From Shewanella sp. GD04112 (lineage in GTDB: Bacteria > Pseudomonadota > Gammaproteobacteria > Enterobacterales > Shewanellaceae), in contig NZ_JAOEAL010000001.1 in NCBI RefSeq assembly GCF_029835735.1, forward strand, positions 744,001-808,000: a stretch of DNA of 64,000 nucleotides, given 5' to 3'. The position numbers and the translations under genes were made by a program. The notes under the pieces were generated by a model. It made no database searches. It was not told the DNA's origin and saw only the letters and a program-made list of their open reading frames with translations. Every line of letters starts with the position of its first letter. The stretch's first letter is position 1. This document shows positions 9,438 to 18,747 of the stretch, piece by piece.

Positions 9438-9844
9438 TTTACTACCTTGTTAATTGTGCGGACGAATACAGGTGATGATTTGTGTTGCTACATTGTCAAA
9501 ATGTTGGCGATTATAAAGAATCTTGACGCATTTTAATAACCCTTTTGGGTTAATTGGTCTTGAATTTGATTCAAAAGGTTAGCCTTTGGTATCAAACGCC
9601 GTTTAGGTTAAGACTCGGGCTATTATCTCAAGCAATAATTTCAATTCAAACATGCACTTATGCAATGCAGACTAAATTAATACCAAAGTGCGAGGCACAG
9701 TTTTTGTTCAGGAAATAAAAAAGCCACTATTATCAGTGGCTTGTTTTAATCTTTGGCACTCGGCATTGTTTGGCTATGGCGGGTTTAGTGACGCTTAGCA
9801 CTCACTCTCAAACAGCAACGTCGCTTACGGGGCGATGTCGCTGT
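9438..9844. other. Intergenic region
   Basis: About 400 bases without a supported gene. It contains the promoter side of the exported protein gene and, at 9713-9742, the terminator of the minus-strand UPF0114 gene. Nothing else stands out. Confidence 0.5.
9713..9742 (-). terminator. Terminator of the UPF0114 gene
   Basis: Stem AAGCCACT/AGTGGCTT with an ATTATC loop. On the minus strand it is followed by a T-rich tract (complement of AAATAAAA). It lies about 100 bases past the stop of the UPF0114 gene. Confidence 0.7.
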
Positions 9845-10333
9845 TTATTTACGAGTCATTTTATCCAAGTAGCCCATGGCAAATGCCGACACCACGAAGG
9901 TGATATGGATAAGCAAATACCACATGATTTTGTCGTTATCGATATTTTTCACATCCATAAAGATTTTCAGCAGGTGAATTGACGAAATCGCCACAATGGA
10001 GGCAGCCACTTTGTTTTTCAGTGAGCCAGAATCTAATTTACCCAACCAGCTGAGCTTCTCACTGTCTTCGCCGACATCCAGCTGCGAGACAAAATTCTCG
10101 TAGCCAGAAAACATCACCATCACAATCAGACCGCCCACTAGGGTGATATCAATCAAGGACAGGGTGACCAGCACCAGATCCACTTCGGTCATCTCAAAAA
10201 TAATCGGCAGAATATGGAAGATCTCTTGGAAGAATTTAATGCCTAAACCCAACAACACTAGACTCAGCCCCAAGTAGATGGGCGCCATAATCCAGCGTGA
10301 TGCGTACATTAGCCTTTCAAATATTTTTTCCAT
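9845..10333 (-). CDS. UPF0114 (YqhA-type) inner-membrane protein
   Basis: 162-residue integral membrane protein with hydrophobic segments near residues 14-34, 53-73, 106-126 and 134-155. The opening [20 protein letters not shown] and the segment [20 protein letters not shown] are characteristic of the UPF0114/YqhA family (TIGR00645), whose function is not established. AAGGA about ten bases before the ATG supports this start. It stands alone, with a terminator downstream at 9713-9742. Confidence 0.85.
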
Positions 10334-10473
10334 ATGGAGTAAATCCTTAGTGGTTAAAGCTTAATAATCGAATCTATGAAGCCAAAACAATAACATACTG
10401 GGTTAACGCCGCGCTATCGGCCAATCGCAAAGGCGTGAGGTATATGCAGCTCGGGCTTAGCTGATTTGGTTTT

Positions 10474-10770
10474 GCGGCCTTACAGCCGAGGTCAGTTAGG
10501 TTAGTGGGGTTAACTATCCCATCTTCTCCCTTGCGGCTTCTGGCTAAAGCATTAACTCATTGCCTGCCGCAGGCTTTCGCACTGTTACACCAGTGACTCG
10601 CTGTAAATACGTCCCTGTAAGCTCTACTAAAACATCCCTGTTTTAGAAGGTCACCGGTGCAACAATGCCAGTTTTGGTGTAACCATTGAGTGAAAAGTTA
10701 TGCTTGTGCTGTTTTTTGATGCCTCGCTCACGCAACGAACGCAAATGCCCTGCGGCAACTCCGAGGGGAT
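10474..10770 (+). repeat. Divergent copy of the dispersed structured repeat
   Basis: Intergenic DNA that begins with a GCGGCCT..CAGCCGAGGT hairpin and ends in CCCTGCGGCAACTCCGAGG. These are the same termini as the copies at 11638-11885, 13671-13925 and 53299-53526. The interior shares the CTCGCTCACGCAAC-type segment but is otherwise divergent. It fills most of the gap between the UPF0114 gene and the next gene. Confidence 0.6.
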
Positions 10771-10958
10771 GGTGTATTCTGTAACTTCGGTGTTGGCTGT
10801 TAATCCCAAAAGAGCTATGCCTGTGCCATTCTTCCTTCTCATTTTCCTAAGAAATTTGCCATTGATGACATTTGTCATCCGTAATTGCTGACAACTCACA
10901 CTGCCGTGATTTAGCGGATGCAGGGATACTTAAGCCATACCAACAAGGAGGCTTAATC

Positions 10959-11528
10959 ATGCAACATCAATCACTGGATCAACAACTTATCGAATACCAC
11001 CAAAAACGTGCTTTAGCTATGCCCTTATCTGGCATGATGGTCTGGGGACTATTGTTTATCTTGAGTTTTATTCTGCCAGCATCGCAAATGGTGATGGCAA
11101 CATTTATCGGCACGGGTTCTATTGTCTATCTTGCTATGGGAGTCTCGCGTCTAACGGGCGAGAATATCTCCTTCAAGAAAAGCACTGATCGTAATTGGTT
11201 TGAGACTGTGTTTTTGGCTGCGGTGGGGATGAGCTTTTTAACCTTTAGCATCAGTATTCCCTTTTTTATGGAAAACTATTTAGCCTTGCCCTTCGCCCTT
11301 GCGGTGCAAACAGGATTAATGTGGTTGGTTTTCGGCGTGTTAGCGGCGCAAAAGGTGGCGATTGTGCATTCCATTGTGCGCACTGTGGCTTGCGTGGCTG
11401 CCTTTATGTTGTGGCCTGAGTTGAGTTTTCAGCTTCAACCTTTGATTGTGGTGGTATGTTATGGGTTTTCGATTCCACTCATGGAACGTCGTTGGAAGAT
11501 TCAGCAAAATCTTTGTGTTGCCAGTTAG
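10959..11528 (+). CDS. Polytopic membrane protein of unknown function
   Basis: 189 residues. The ATG at 10959 is chosen because AAGGAGG lies eight bases upstream; a longer in-frame start at 10872 would add an unlikely tail inside repeat DNA. After a short polar N-terminus there are about six hydrophobic segments (near residues 22-40, 44-60, 80-100, 105-125, 130-146 and 150-170), and the protein ends with a basic tail ERRWKIQQNL. It may belong to a small DUF7010-like family, but I am not sure. It lies between two copies of the dispersed repeat. Confidence 0.6.
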   Translation: MQHQSLDQQLIEYHQKRALAMPLSGMMVWGLLFILSFILPASQMVMATFIGTGSIVYLAMGVSRLTGENISFKKSTDRNWFETVFLAAVGMSFLTFSISIPFFMENYLALPFALAVQTGLMWLVFGVLAAQKVAIVHSIVRTVACVAAFMLWPELSFQLQPLIVVVCYGFSIPLMERRWKIQQNLCVAS

Positions 11529-11568
11529 TTGGGTGTTTCAGTTTCCACTGACGTGTAGAAAAGCAATA

Positions 11569-11885
11569 CGGCCTTCGGCCGAGGTAGATTAAAGTCGTGG
11601 GGCTTTAACCCATACCTTATGTAGAAGTTTAGTGATTGCGGCCTAACGGCCGAGGTGAATCAAAGTCGTGGGGCTTCACCCCACACCCGACCAAGAGGGG
11701 ATCAACAGCAATTCCCTCTTGGATCTCCCTTGCCGCCCCCAACGGCGTTGAAAGCCCCTTGTGCTCATCGACAAATTTGCTATCGCTTCCGAAGGATGCG
11801 TCCCTGCACCTGCGAAAGCTAGCTCGCCATCCATGGCGAGACTCACGCAATTTGTCTATTCGCCCTGCGGCAACTCCGAGGGGAG
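11569..11885 (+). repeat. Dispersed structured repeat, forward copy plus extra left end
   Basis: The full unit runs from GCGGCCTAACGGCCGAGG at 11638 to CCCTGCGGCAACTCCGAGGGG at 11885. A second, partial left end lies at 11569-11615. The unit is built from hairpins: CGGCC/GGCCG, GTGGGG/CCCCAC, CTCGCCAT/ATGGCGAG and GACAAATT/AATTTGTC. Near-identical sequence occurs in inverse orientation at 53299-53526. It encodes no convincing protein and abuts the AT-rich two-gene module that starts at 12027. Confidence 0.8.
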
Positions 11886-12026
11886 AGTGAACTTCTGTAG
11901 TCCTAGAGTTGTTTTTTCATATTTTAAAACAGTACTAAAACACTATCTTTCTAAAATTAAACAATGGGTATTGAAATAAAATTATGATATAAAATTATGA
12001 ACAATAACTTGATATAACTATTTGAA

Positions 12027-12971
12027 ATGATTCTACAACAATATGAAAGGTATCTTCTTGAATGTAACTTTGGCGTTAGAAAACATCCTGATGATGCACC
12101 AGATTTCAATTTTGAAAGGATTTTACCTAACCTCAAGAATATGGTTGCAAAAAACCAAGCTCTGTATGAGATAAAAAATGGTGACGTTTCACTACGACTA
12201 CATAAGTTAAAAGTTGAGGAGTATGCAGTAACTATGTTGTTCCAGTATGCTGATAAAAAAGCGACTGATCCAACATTTACTGAAATAATCACTGGAAAAA
12301 CTCGAACAGCAGAGAAGAAGGAAGGAGAGGGAATTTCTGTATCAGCACATCTAGTTATTAGAAGAGAACCCCATAATAAAGCTTTAAAAATTTTTCATCA
12401 TGCAATTCTTGAGGAAGTACCGGGTATTACTAGGCAAGTTATTGCGAATGGCTTGACGCATATGTTGTCTATCTGCGCACAATCTACGTATAGACGAGAT
12501 GGAGAGCAAAAAGATTTAAAATGTCGCCCAATGATTTCCTTAGAATTCAATGGGAACGAAAAACTTAGTACCCTTCTTAATAAAGGTACTATCCGTGGTT
12601 TTGTTGCGTTTAGAGACGCTGTTGATAATAAAATGGATGAGGATAGTGAGTTCACTGTAAAAGACGAAAGAATTACATTAGTAGCTCTTAAAACTCGAGG
12701 CGAGAAGGCTCTAAAAATGATTGAAGAAGCCAAAGGTTGGGTCAATAAACGCGAATATACAAGATTACAGATTAAATATGTTGGTGATAACAGACGTCAT
12801 CGAACACTTGAAGTAGGTGTGAGAGAAAGAGATATTGCTGAAAAAATGTTTGCTAAAAGTTCATTAGTATCGCTCAATGATCCAATTGCGCAATGCCAAG
12901 AAGATATCCATACTAAACTTCATCAAAAAATAGTAGCCAAGCTTGAAGAAATGGTACAAGTAGATGTTTGA
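12027..12971 (+). CDS. Soluble protein of unknown function, first gene of a candidate two-gene defence module
   Basis: 314 residues, no signal peptide or membrane segment. The coding sequence is visibly AT-rich and uses AGA and ATA codons far more than its neighbours, which points to transfer. The centre (residues about 70-200) holds segments such as MLFQYADKKATDPTFTEI, and the C-terminal part is charged and helical. I do not recognise a catalytic motif. Its stop overlaps the start of the membrane protein gene by eight bases (ATGTTTGA), implying coupled translation. The pattern of a soluble sensor plus a four-helix membrane partner is known from systems such as Kiwa and RexAB; homology to those is not claimed. 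Confidence 0.6.
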   Translation: MILQQYERYLLECNFGVRKHPDDAPDFNFERILPNLKNMVAKNQALYEIKNGDVSLRLHKLKVEEYAVTMLFQYADKKATDPTFTEIITGKTRTAEKKEGEGISVSAHLVIRREPHNKALKIFHHAILEEVPGITRQVIANGLTHMLSICAQSTYRRDGEQKDLKCRPMISLEFNGNEKLSTLLNKGTIRGFVAFRDAVDNKMDEDSEFTVKDERITLVALKTRGEKALKMIEEAKGWVNKREYTRLQIKYVGDNRRHRTLEVGVRERDIAEKMFAKSSLVSLNDPIAQCQEDIHTKLHQKIVAKLEEMVQVDV

Positions 12972-13515
12972 CAAACTTCTTAAACCACTTTGTTACATAA
13001 AAATCTATCATCCAGAGAAGCGTTGGTTTGATTATTATTTACCATTAATCTTATCAATAATCATTTGTGCAGTATTGTACTATCTTCCTGTTCCTGTGGT
13101 TTTTGTCGGTAAAGACAGCTTGATATCTGTTGTAAACGGAATTTTGCAAATATTGTCAGGATTTTATATTGCTTCTATGGCTGCTGTCGCAACGTTTAAT
13201 AAAGCAGGGATGGATGATCCTATGTCGGGACAGCCTCCAACACTTTACGGAAAACCATTAACCAGAAGAAACTTTCTGACATATCTTTTTGGGTATCTTG
13301 CATTTATGAGCATTTTTATGTATTTCGCAGGTGGTTTTGTACAATTAGCAGGGAAAAGTATCCTCCAAATAGCTGCTGAATTTCATGAGTTAACCAAATA
13401 CATTTTTGTTGCAGTATATATGGTGTTTATTTGTAACATACTGACGACAACTGCATTAGGTATGCATTTCTTGATTGATAGGGTTCATAGGGGAGGATCA
13501 AAGTTCGTTGATTAA
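12964..13515 (+). CDS. Four-helix membrane protein, second gene of the candidate defence module
   Basis: 183 residues with four predicted membrane helices near residues 24-44, 52-75, 103-125 and 144-168. A conserved-looking polar loop between helices 2 and 3 contains DDPMSGQPPTLYGKPLTRR. The start lies inside the end of the upstream gene, so the pair is an operon. The DNA is AT-rich like its partner. A small membrane protein paired with a soluble partner suggests an effector that alters the membrane, but that is inference from architecture. The pair is followed by an inverted copy of the dispersed repeat. Confidence 0.6.
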   Translation: MFDKLLKPLCYIKIYHPEKRWFDYYLPLILSIIICAVLYYLPVPVVFVGKDSLISVVNGILQILSGFYIASMAAVATFNKAGMDDPMSGQPPTLYGKPLTRRNFLTYLFGYLAFMSIFMYFAGGFVQLAGKSILQIAAEFHELTKYIFVAVYMVFICNILTTTALGMHFLIDRVHRGGSKFVD

Positions 13516-13670
13516 CTAAATTACGAGTCTGCCAAAAATATAAATAAAAACAGACCAGTATAAATTTTATTCCTTAATTTGAAAAAGTAGACACTCAGTC
13601 TGAATAGCAAAGATGGGACAGACATAACTTTTGGGATAAATAGCCAGCACCTTTGCTACAGATGTTCACC

Positions 13671-14013
13671 TTCCCCTGCGAAGTTGCTGAAGGGCGTTGA
13701 AGAAAATCACGTGAGCGAGGCATGGATGCCGAGTTAGCTTTCGGGGTACAGGATGTACCATCGGAAGCGTTAGCGATTTTCGAATAAGCACGAAGCCACT
13801 AACTAACGTATGTAACTTCGCTAGGGGCGTCTTGGAGAATCCAAGGAGGATAGGACGAGCAGTCCTCCTTGGTCGGGTGTGGGGTGAAGCCCCACGATCT
13901 TGATTTATCTCGGCCGTCAGGCCGCAATAAATATAGCATTGTGCTAAACAGCACGAATATCAGGCAGAGGGTTGAAGACCCACGACTTTGATTCACCTCG
14001 GCCGTTAGGCCGC
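13671..14013 (-). repeat. Dispersed structured repeat, inverted copy plus extra left end
   Basis: Inverse-orientation copy. The right end (TTCCCCTGCGAAGTTGC) is at about 13671 and the left-end hairpin (CGGCCGTCAGGCCGC) ends at 13925. A second inverted left end (CGGCCGTTAGGCCGC) ends at 14013, mirroring the doubled left end of the forward copy. The interior is more diverged than in the copies at 11638 and 53299. With the forward copy it brackets the two-gene module. Confidence 0.75.
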
Positions 14014-14045
14014 ATTTTAAAATGAATGTCGCATTACGCGACAAT

Positions 14046-14075
14046 AAAAAAGCCACTGTGGTAAGTGGCTTTTTT
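14046..14075. terminator. Rho-independent terminator of fbp
   Basis: Stem AAAAAAGCCACT/AGTGGCTTTTTT with a six-base loop, just past the fbp stop on the minus strand and usable in both directions. The stem core matches those at 8916 and 9721. Confidence 0.85.
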
Positions 14076-14105
14076 CATAAAAAATCAAAGCTTAAGCGAT
14101 TAGGC

Positions 14106-15098
14106 TTAATCCAGAGTTGGTTCTTCGCTGTAATCGATACCATGGTAGCTTAGGCAAGCGTCCACTTCATTGGCGCTACCGAGGATAACCGCTACGCGTT
14201 GGTGAATTTGGGTTGGTTGAATATCCAGAATGGTTTCATAACCCGTAGAGGCTTTACCGCCGGCTTGCTCGACTAATAAAGCCATTGGGTTGGCTTCGTA
14301 CATTAAACGCAGCTTGTATGGCTTTTTCGGATCTTTATTGTCGGTTGGGTAAGTAAAGATACCGCCGCGAGAAAGTACGCGGTGCACGTCGCCCACCATG
14401 GCGGCAATCCAGCGCATGTTGAAGGATTTTTCGCGCGGGCCAATTTTGCCTAGCAGTAAATCGGCGATGTAGGTCTGCATTGGCGCTTCCCAAAAACGTT
14501 GGTTCGACATGTTGATGGCGAACTCTTGGGTGTCAGGGCTGATGCTCATGGCCGCGTTGGTCAGTAAAAATTCGTTGGTTTCTGGGTGCAGGGTAAAGAG
14601 TTGCACGCCTTGGCCTGTGGTGAGGGCGAGCATGGTTGATGGACCGTAGAGCACATAACCTGCGGCTAACTGATTGCGACCCGATTGCAAAAAGCTTGTT
14701 TCAGTTAACTCACCCTGTGGTGCGGGTAAAACAGAGAAAATCGTGCCGACCAGTGAGTTGATATCGATATTCGATGAACCATCTAGAGGGTCGAAACACA
14801 CCAAATATTGACCATTGGCGCTGACTTCAACCACATGATCTTCTTCCTCTGAGGCTAAGCCGCGCACTGTTCCGTCGGCTTTTAATGCATCTTTGAGCAT
14901 ATCGTTGGTGATGATATCCAGTTTTTTCTGGGTTTCACCTTGCACGTTTTCCTGTTCGGTCGCGCCTAACACACCAGCTAAGGCACCGTGGCGCACGGCA
15001 TGACTGATGGCTTTGGAGGTGTCGGCTAAGGTCAAAATCAGTTGCGAGAGGGATTCGTTCACTGCCTTTGAGGTTAAGTGCTGGGCAAGAGTCTGCAT
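14106..15098 (-). CDS. fbp: Class I fructose-1,6-bisphosphatase
   Basis: 330 residues, the usual length for bacterial class I FBPase. It hydrolyses fructose 1,6-bisphosphate to fructose 6-phosphate in gluconeogenesis, in the cytoplasm. Metal- and phosphate-binding motifs are present: LASEEEDH near residues 81-88 and CFDPLDGSSNID near residues 100-111. A ribosome binding site (AAAGGACC) precedes the ATG. It is a single gene with its own terminator. A gluconeogenic enzyme fits Shewanella, which grows mainly on organic acids and amino acids. Confidence 0.96.
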   Translation of the reverse strand: MQTLAQHLTSKAVNESLSQLILTLADTSKAISHAVRHGALAGVLGATEQENVQGETQKKLDIITNDMLKDALKADGTVRGLASEEEDHVVEVSANGQYLVCFDPLDGSSNIDINSLVGTIFSVLPAPQGELTETSFLQSGRNQLAAGYVLYGPSTMLALTTGQGVQLFTLHPETNEFLLTNAAMSISPDTQEFAINMSNQRFWEAPMQTYIADLLLGKIGPREKSFNMRWIAAMVGDVHRVLSRGGIFTYPTDNKDPKKPYKLRLMYEANPMALLVEQAGGKASTGYETILDIQPTQIHQRVAVILGSANEVDACLSYHGIDYSEEPTLD

Positions 15099-15394
15099 GT
15101 TAGGTCCTTTAGGGGTTCAACATTGAGGTCAATTTCATTATTTGCCGCGAATAATAACTCAGTTAGTCGACAATTTCAGCGATGTTGCTGTGGGTTTTAA
15201 TCAATTTAAGCCAAGAGGGTTATCCCTTTGTGTCAGGCTGAGTGGGTTATCTTGAAAATTGAGCTAACCGCAGGGGTTCGCCAGCTAATTTGTATCTGTA
15301 TATTGCCTGCGCTTTTTATTTAGGCTTTGCCTTGGCACAATGACGGCAGTTTTTGATCGCCACTTTAAGGCGAGTATGCTTCCAAGGAATAATA

Positions 15395-17698
15395 ATGACT
15401 AAAAATGGGTTAGCTTCTTCCCTGCGCTCGGTGACATTGGGCGCCTCATCCCTACTGATAGCGAGTCAACTGGCCATGGTTTCTAGCGCGATATTAACCC
15501 CCGCCTATGCACTTGAGGGCGGCACAACGCCGCTGACTATCGAGCGCATGAATGCTTCGCCTGCCTTGGCGGGCACCAGTCCCCGTGGATTAAAATTATC
15601 CCCCGATGGTCAAAGGGTGACCTACCTTGCGGGACGTAAAGACAACCAAAACTTTTACGATCTCTGGCAGATGGATGTGAAGACAGGCAAATCTAGCCTG
15701 TTGCTGAACGCCGATAAGCTGGCGAGCAATGAGTTATCCGATGAAGAAAAGGCCCGCCGCGAGCGCCAACGTATTTATGGCGAAGGCATTATGGAATATT
15801 TCTGGGCCGACGATAGCAAGGCGCTGTTGATCCCTGCCTCGGGTAATCTGTATTACTTCTCCTTAGCAGATAACAGCGTCAGCCAACTGCCGATAGGCGA
15901 GGGCTTTGCCACCGATGCGCGTCTATCGCCCAAGGGCAACTTTGTATCTTTCGTGCGGGACCAAAATCTGTATGTGCTCAATTTAGCAACTAAAAAGCTT
16001 GAGGCCATGACCACAGACGGTGGCGGCGCAATTAAAAATGCCATGGCGGAATTTGTCGCCCAGGAAGAAATGGATCGCATGACGGGTTACTGGTGGGCGC
16101 CCGATGAGTCGGCCATCGCCTTTACCCGCATCGATGAGTCTGGCGTGGAGTTGGTCACCCGCAATGAAATCTACGCCGATGGCATTAAGCTTACCGAGCA
16201 ACGTTATCCAGCGGCGGGTAAAAACAATGTCGAGATCCAACTGGGCGTTGTGACGTTGAGCAATAAAGCCATCAATTGGGTGACCTTAAGTGATGATCAA
16301 AATAAGGATATTTACCTGCCTCGCGTGGATTGGTTGCCGGATAGCAAGCATTTATCCTTCCAGTGGCAGAGCCGCGATCAACACAAATTAGATCTGCAAC
16401 TGGTGGCGCTAGAATCGCTGACCAAGCCGAAAACCTTAGTCAAAGAGCGTAGCGATGCTTGGGTGAATCTTAACAATGACCTGCACTTCTTAAAGCAACA
16501 ATCGGCCTTTATTTGGGCCTCGGAGCGTGACGGCTTTAATCATCTGTATTTGTTTGACCTAAAAGGTAAGCTGAAGACGCAACTGACCAAGGGCAATTGG
16601 GCGGTCGATGAGCTGGAATATATTGATGAAACCGCAGGTTGGGTGTATTTCACTGGCCGCAAAGATACCCCTATCGAAAAACACCTCTACCGTGTGCCGT
16701 TAGCGGGCGGCAAGGTTGAGCGTGTGAGCAGCGAGGCGGGGATGCACAATCCGGTATTTGCCGATAGTCAAAGCGTGTATCTGGATTATTTCAATAGCTT
16801 ATCTCAGCCACCACAGATCAGTTTGCACGGCGATAAGGGCCAACATTTGGCGTGGGTAGAGCAGAACCAAGTCAAAGCGGGCCATCCTCTGTATGACTAT
16901 GCTGGCCTGTGGCAATTGCCAGAGTTTAAAGAACTCAAGGCGGAAGACGGACAAGTCTTGCAAACGCGCCTCTTTAAACCCGTGCCCTTCGATGCGAATA
17001 AAAAGTACCCCGTGGTGGTGCGCGTTTATGGCGGCCCACATGCGCAATTGGTTACCAATAGCTGGAGTGAGCAGGATTATTTTACCCAATACTTAGTGCA
17101 ACAAGGTTATGTGGTATTTCAACTGGATAACCGTGGCAGCGCCCACAGAGGCACCCAGTTCGAACAGGTAATTTACCGTCACTTGGGCGAAGCGGAAGTG
17201 AATGACCAAAAGGTTGGCGTCGATTATCTGCGCAGCTTGCCCTTTGTCGATAGCAACAATGTGGCGATTTATGGCCACAGCTACGGCGGTTATATGGCCT
17301 TGATGAGTTTATTTAAGGCGCCGGATTACTTTAAGGCGGCGATTTCGGGCGCGCCCGTCACTGATTGGCGCTTGTACGACACTCACTACACCGAGCGTTA
17401 TCTCGCCCATCCCGCGAATAATGAACAGGGTTACGAAGCCAGTAGCGTGTTCCCCTATGTGAAAAACTACCAGTCGGGGCTGTTGATGTACCACGGCATG
17501 GCCGACGATAACGTGTTGTTTGAAAACAGCACTCGCGTGTATAAGGCGCTGCAGGACGAAGGCAAACTGTTCCAGATGATTGATTATCCTGGTTCAAAGC
17601 ATTCGATGCGCGGTGAGAAAGTGCGTAATCACTTATATCGCTCGCTGGCGGATTTCCTCGATAAACAGCTTAAAAGCGGAAAGCAGCCTAGAGCATAG
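15395..17698 (+). CDS. Secreted S9 family (DPP IV-like) prolyl peptidase
   Basis: 767 residues from the ATG at 15395, chosen for the AAGGAAT upstream; a longer in-frame start at 15353 would add 14 residues before the signal. Signal peptide: a basic N-terminus, then a hydrophobic stretch, ending near TPAYA. Residues about 50-480 form the DPPIV N-terminal beta-propeller. The C-terminal alpha/beta-hydrolase domain has the catalytic serine in GHSYGG (Ser629), the acid in MADDN (Asp704/705) and the base in SKHSM (His736). The propeller carries a double-Glu segment (AQEEMDR) like the one DPP IV uses to bind the peptide amino terminus. It probably removes dipeptides from peptides in the periplasm. 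A terminator follows at 17748. Confidence 0.92.
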   Translation: MTKNGLASSLRSVTLGASSLLIASQLAMVSSAILTPAYALEGGTTPLTIERMNASPALAGTSPRGLKLSPDGQRVTYLAGRKDNQNFYDLWQMDVKTGKSSLLLNADKLASNELSDEEKARRERQRIYGEGIMEYFWADDSKALLIPASGNLYYFSLADNSVSQLPIGEGFATDARLSPKGNFVSFVRDQNLYVLNLATKKLEAMTTDGGGAIKNAMAEFVAQEEMDRMTGYWWAPDESAIAFTRIDESGVELVTRNEIYADGIKLTEQRYPAAGKNNVEIQLGVVTLSNKAINWVTLSDDQNKDIYLPRVDWLPDSKHLSFQWQSRDQHKLDLQLVALESLTKPKTLVKERSDAWVNLNNDLHFLKQQSAFIWASERDGFNHLYLFDLKGKLKTQLTKGNWAVDELEYIDETAGWVYFTGRKDTPIEKHLYRVPLAGGKVERVSSEAGMHNPVFADSQSVYLDYFNSLSQPPQISLHGDKGQHLAWVEQNQVKAGHPLYDYAGLWQLPEFKELKAEDGQVLQTRLFKPVPFDANKKYPVVVRVYGGPHAQLVTNSWSEQDYFTQYLVQQGYVVFQLDNRGSAHRGTQFEQVIYRHLGEAEVNDQKVGVDYLRSLPFVDSNNVAIYGHSYGGYMALMSLFKAPDYFKAAISGAPVTDWRLYDTHYTERYLAHPANNEQGYEASSVFPYVKNYQSGLLMYHGMADDNVLFENSTRVYKALQDEGKLFQMIDYPGSKHSMRGEKVRNHLYRSLADFLDKQLKSGKQPRA

Positions 17699-17747
17699 TG
17701 CTATTTAACCAAGTGTATGCAGTTAATCTAGCGCATGCAGTTATCCA

Positions 17748-17777
17748 AGAGTGAGGTTAACACCTCACTCTTTTTTT
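17748..17777 (+). terminator. Terminator of the S9 peptidase gene
   Basis: Stem AGAGTGAGGT/ACCTCACTCT with a TAAC loop followed by seven Ts. The rest of the 17699-18030 gap holds this hairpin and the arcA terminator. Confidence 0.9.
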
Positions 17778-17976
17778 ACGCGGTATTTGGCTAATACCTT
17801 AGCTACCACCTTAGCTAACAGCTGAATTAACGCTGTGGAGAGTACTTAGTCGTGAGTAACTGCTCCATTCCAATTGATACGCTTAAAGTTTGCGATAGCT
17901 ATTTAAGCTTGGCCTTTCAAGCTTAGGTTTATTGATTGGGATAAAGCGGGGCTGAGGATTGGCGATATTACAGAGA

Positions 17977-18010
17977 TAAAAAAACCAGATCAGAGGATCT
18001 GGTTTTTATT
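17977..18010 (-). terminator. Terminator of arcA
   Basis: Perfect stem AAAACCAGATC/GATCTGGTTTT with an AGAG loop. On the minus strand a T-rich run follows. It lies about 20 bases past the arcA stop. Confidence 0.88.
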
Positions 18011-18030
18011 ATTCAAACGGACTTAGAAGA

Positions 18031-18747
18031 TTAGTCTTCTAAGTTACCGCAGAAACGGTAGCCTTCACCGTGGATCGTTGCGATGATTTCTGGCGTATCT
18101 GGCAAGCTTTCGAAGTGCTTACGGATACGACGGATAGTCACGTCAACAGTACGGTCGTGTGGCTTTAACTCACGGCCAGTCATCTTCATCAGTAGATCGG
18201 CACGAGTTAAGATTTTTCCTGGGTTTTCAACAAAGTGCAGCATAGCGCGGAATTCGCTACGTGGCAGTTTGTAAGATTCACCCTGTGGGCTCACCAGAGA
18301 ACGACTATTGATCTCTAGGCTCCAATCGTTGAAACGGTAGTATTCGACAGAGCTCTTTTCTTCGACTTCGTTACCAGCGCTATTCACACGAGTCAGAAGG
18401 TTGCGAGCACGAATCGTCAATTCACGTGGGTTGAACGGCTTGGTAATATAATCGTCCGCGCCAATTTCAAGTCCAAGGATTTTGTCGACTTCGTTGTCAC
18501 GGCCTGTCAGGAAGATCAGACCGATGTTGTTGATTTCACGTAATTCACGTGCCAACAACAGACCGTTTTTACCTGGTAGGTTAATGTCCATAACCACTAG
18601 GTTAATTTTGTTTTCCTGCATAGCCTTATGCATTTCTGCGCCATCATTGGCCTCAGTTACCACATACCCTTCTGCCTCGAAAATACTTCTCAGCGTGTTA
18701 CGGGTAACGGCTTCATCTTCAACGATCAGAATGTGCGGATTTTGCAT
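18031..18747 (-). CDS. arcA: ArcA response regulator
   Basis: 238 residues: an N-terminal receiver domain with acidic pocket Glu10/Asp11 and phospho-acceptor Asp54 (VVMDINLPG), Lys in DDYITKPF, and a C-terminal winged-helix DNA-binding domain (about residues 140-235) with HDRTVDVTIRRIRKHFE. It controls redox-dependent genes under low oxygen. In Shewanella the cognate phosphorelay is known to use ArcS and HptA instead of a full ArcB; neither gene is in this window. It is transcribed alone, with a long upstream region and its own terminator. Confidence 0.96.
   Translation of the reverse strand: MQNPHILIVEDEAVTRNTLRSIFEAEGYVVTEANDGAEMHKAMQENKINLVVMDINLPGKNGLLLARELREINNIGLIFLTGRDNEVDKILGLEIGADDYITKPFNPRELTIRARNLLTRVNSAGNEVEEKSSVEYYRFNDWSLEINSRSLVSPQGESYKLPRSEFRAMLHFVENPGKILTRADLLMKMTGRELKPHDRTVDVTIRRIRKHFESLPDTPEIIATIHGEGYRFCGNLED

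Noticed and set aside
11629..11979. Open frames within the repeat at 11569-11885
   Set aside because: Both strands of the repeat give short frames, and the same ones recur in the copy at 53299, so they follow from the repeat and not from a gene.
12027..13515. Kiwa (KwaA-KwaB) system
   Set aside because: The size classes fit, but gene order is reversed and I could not recognise DUF4868 in the soluble protein.
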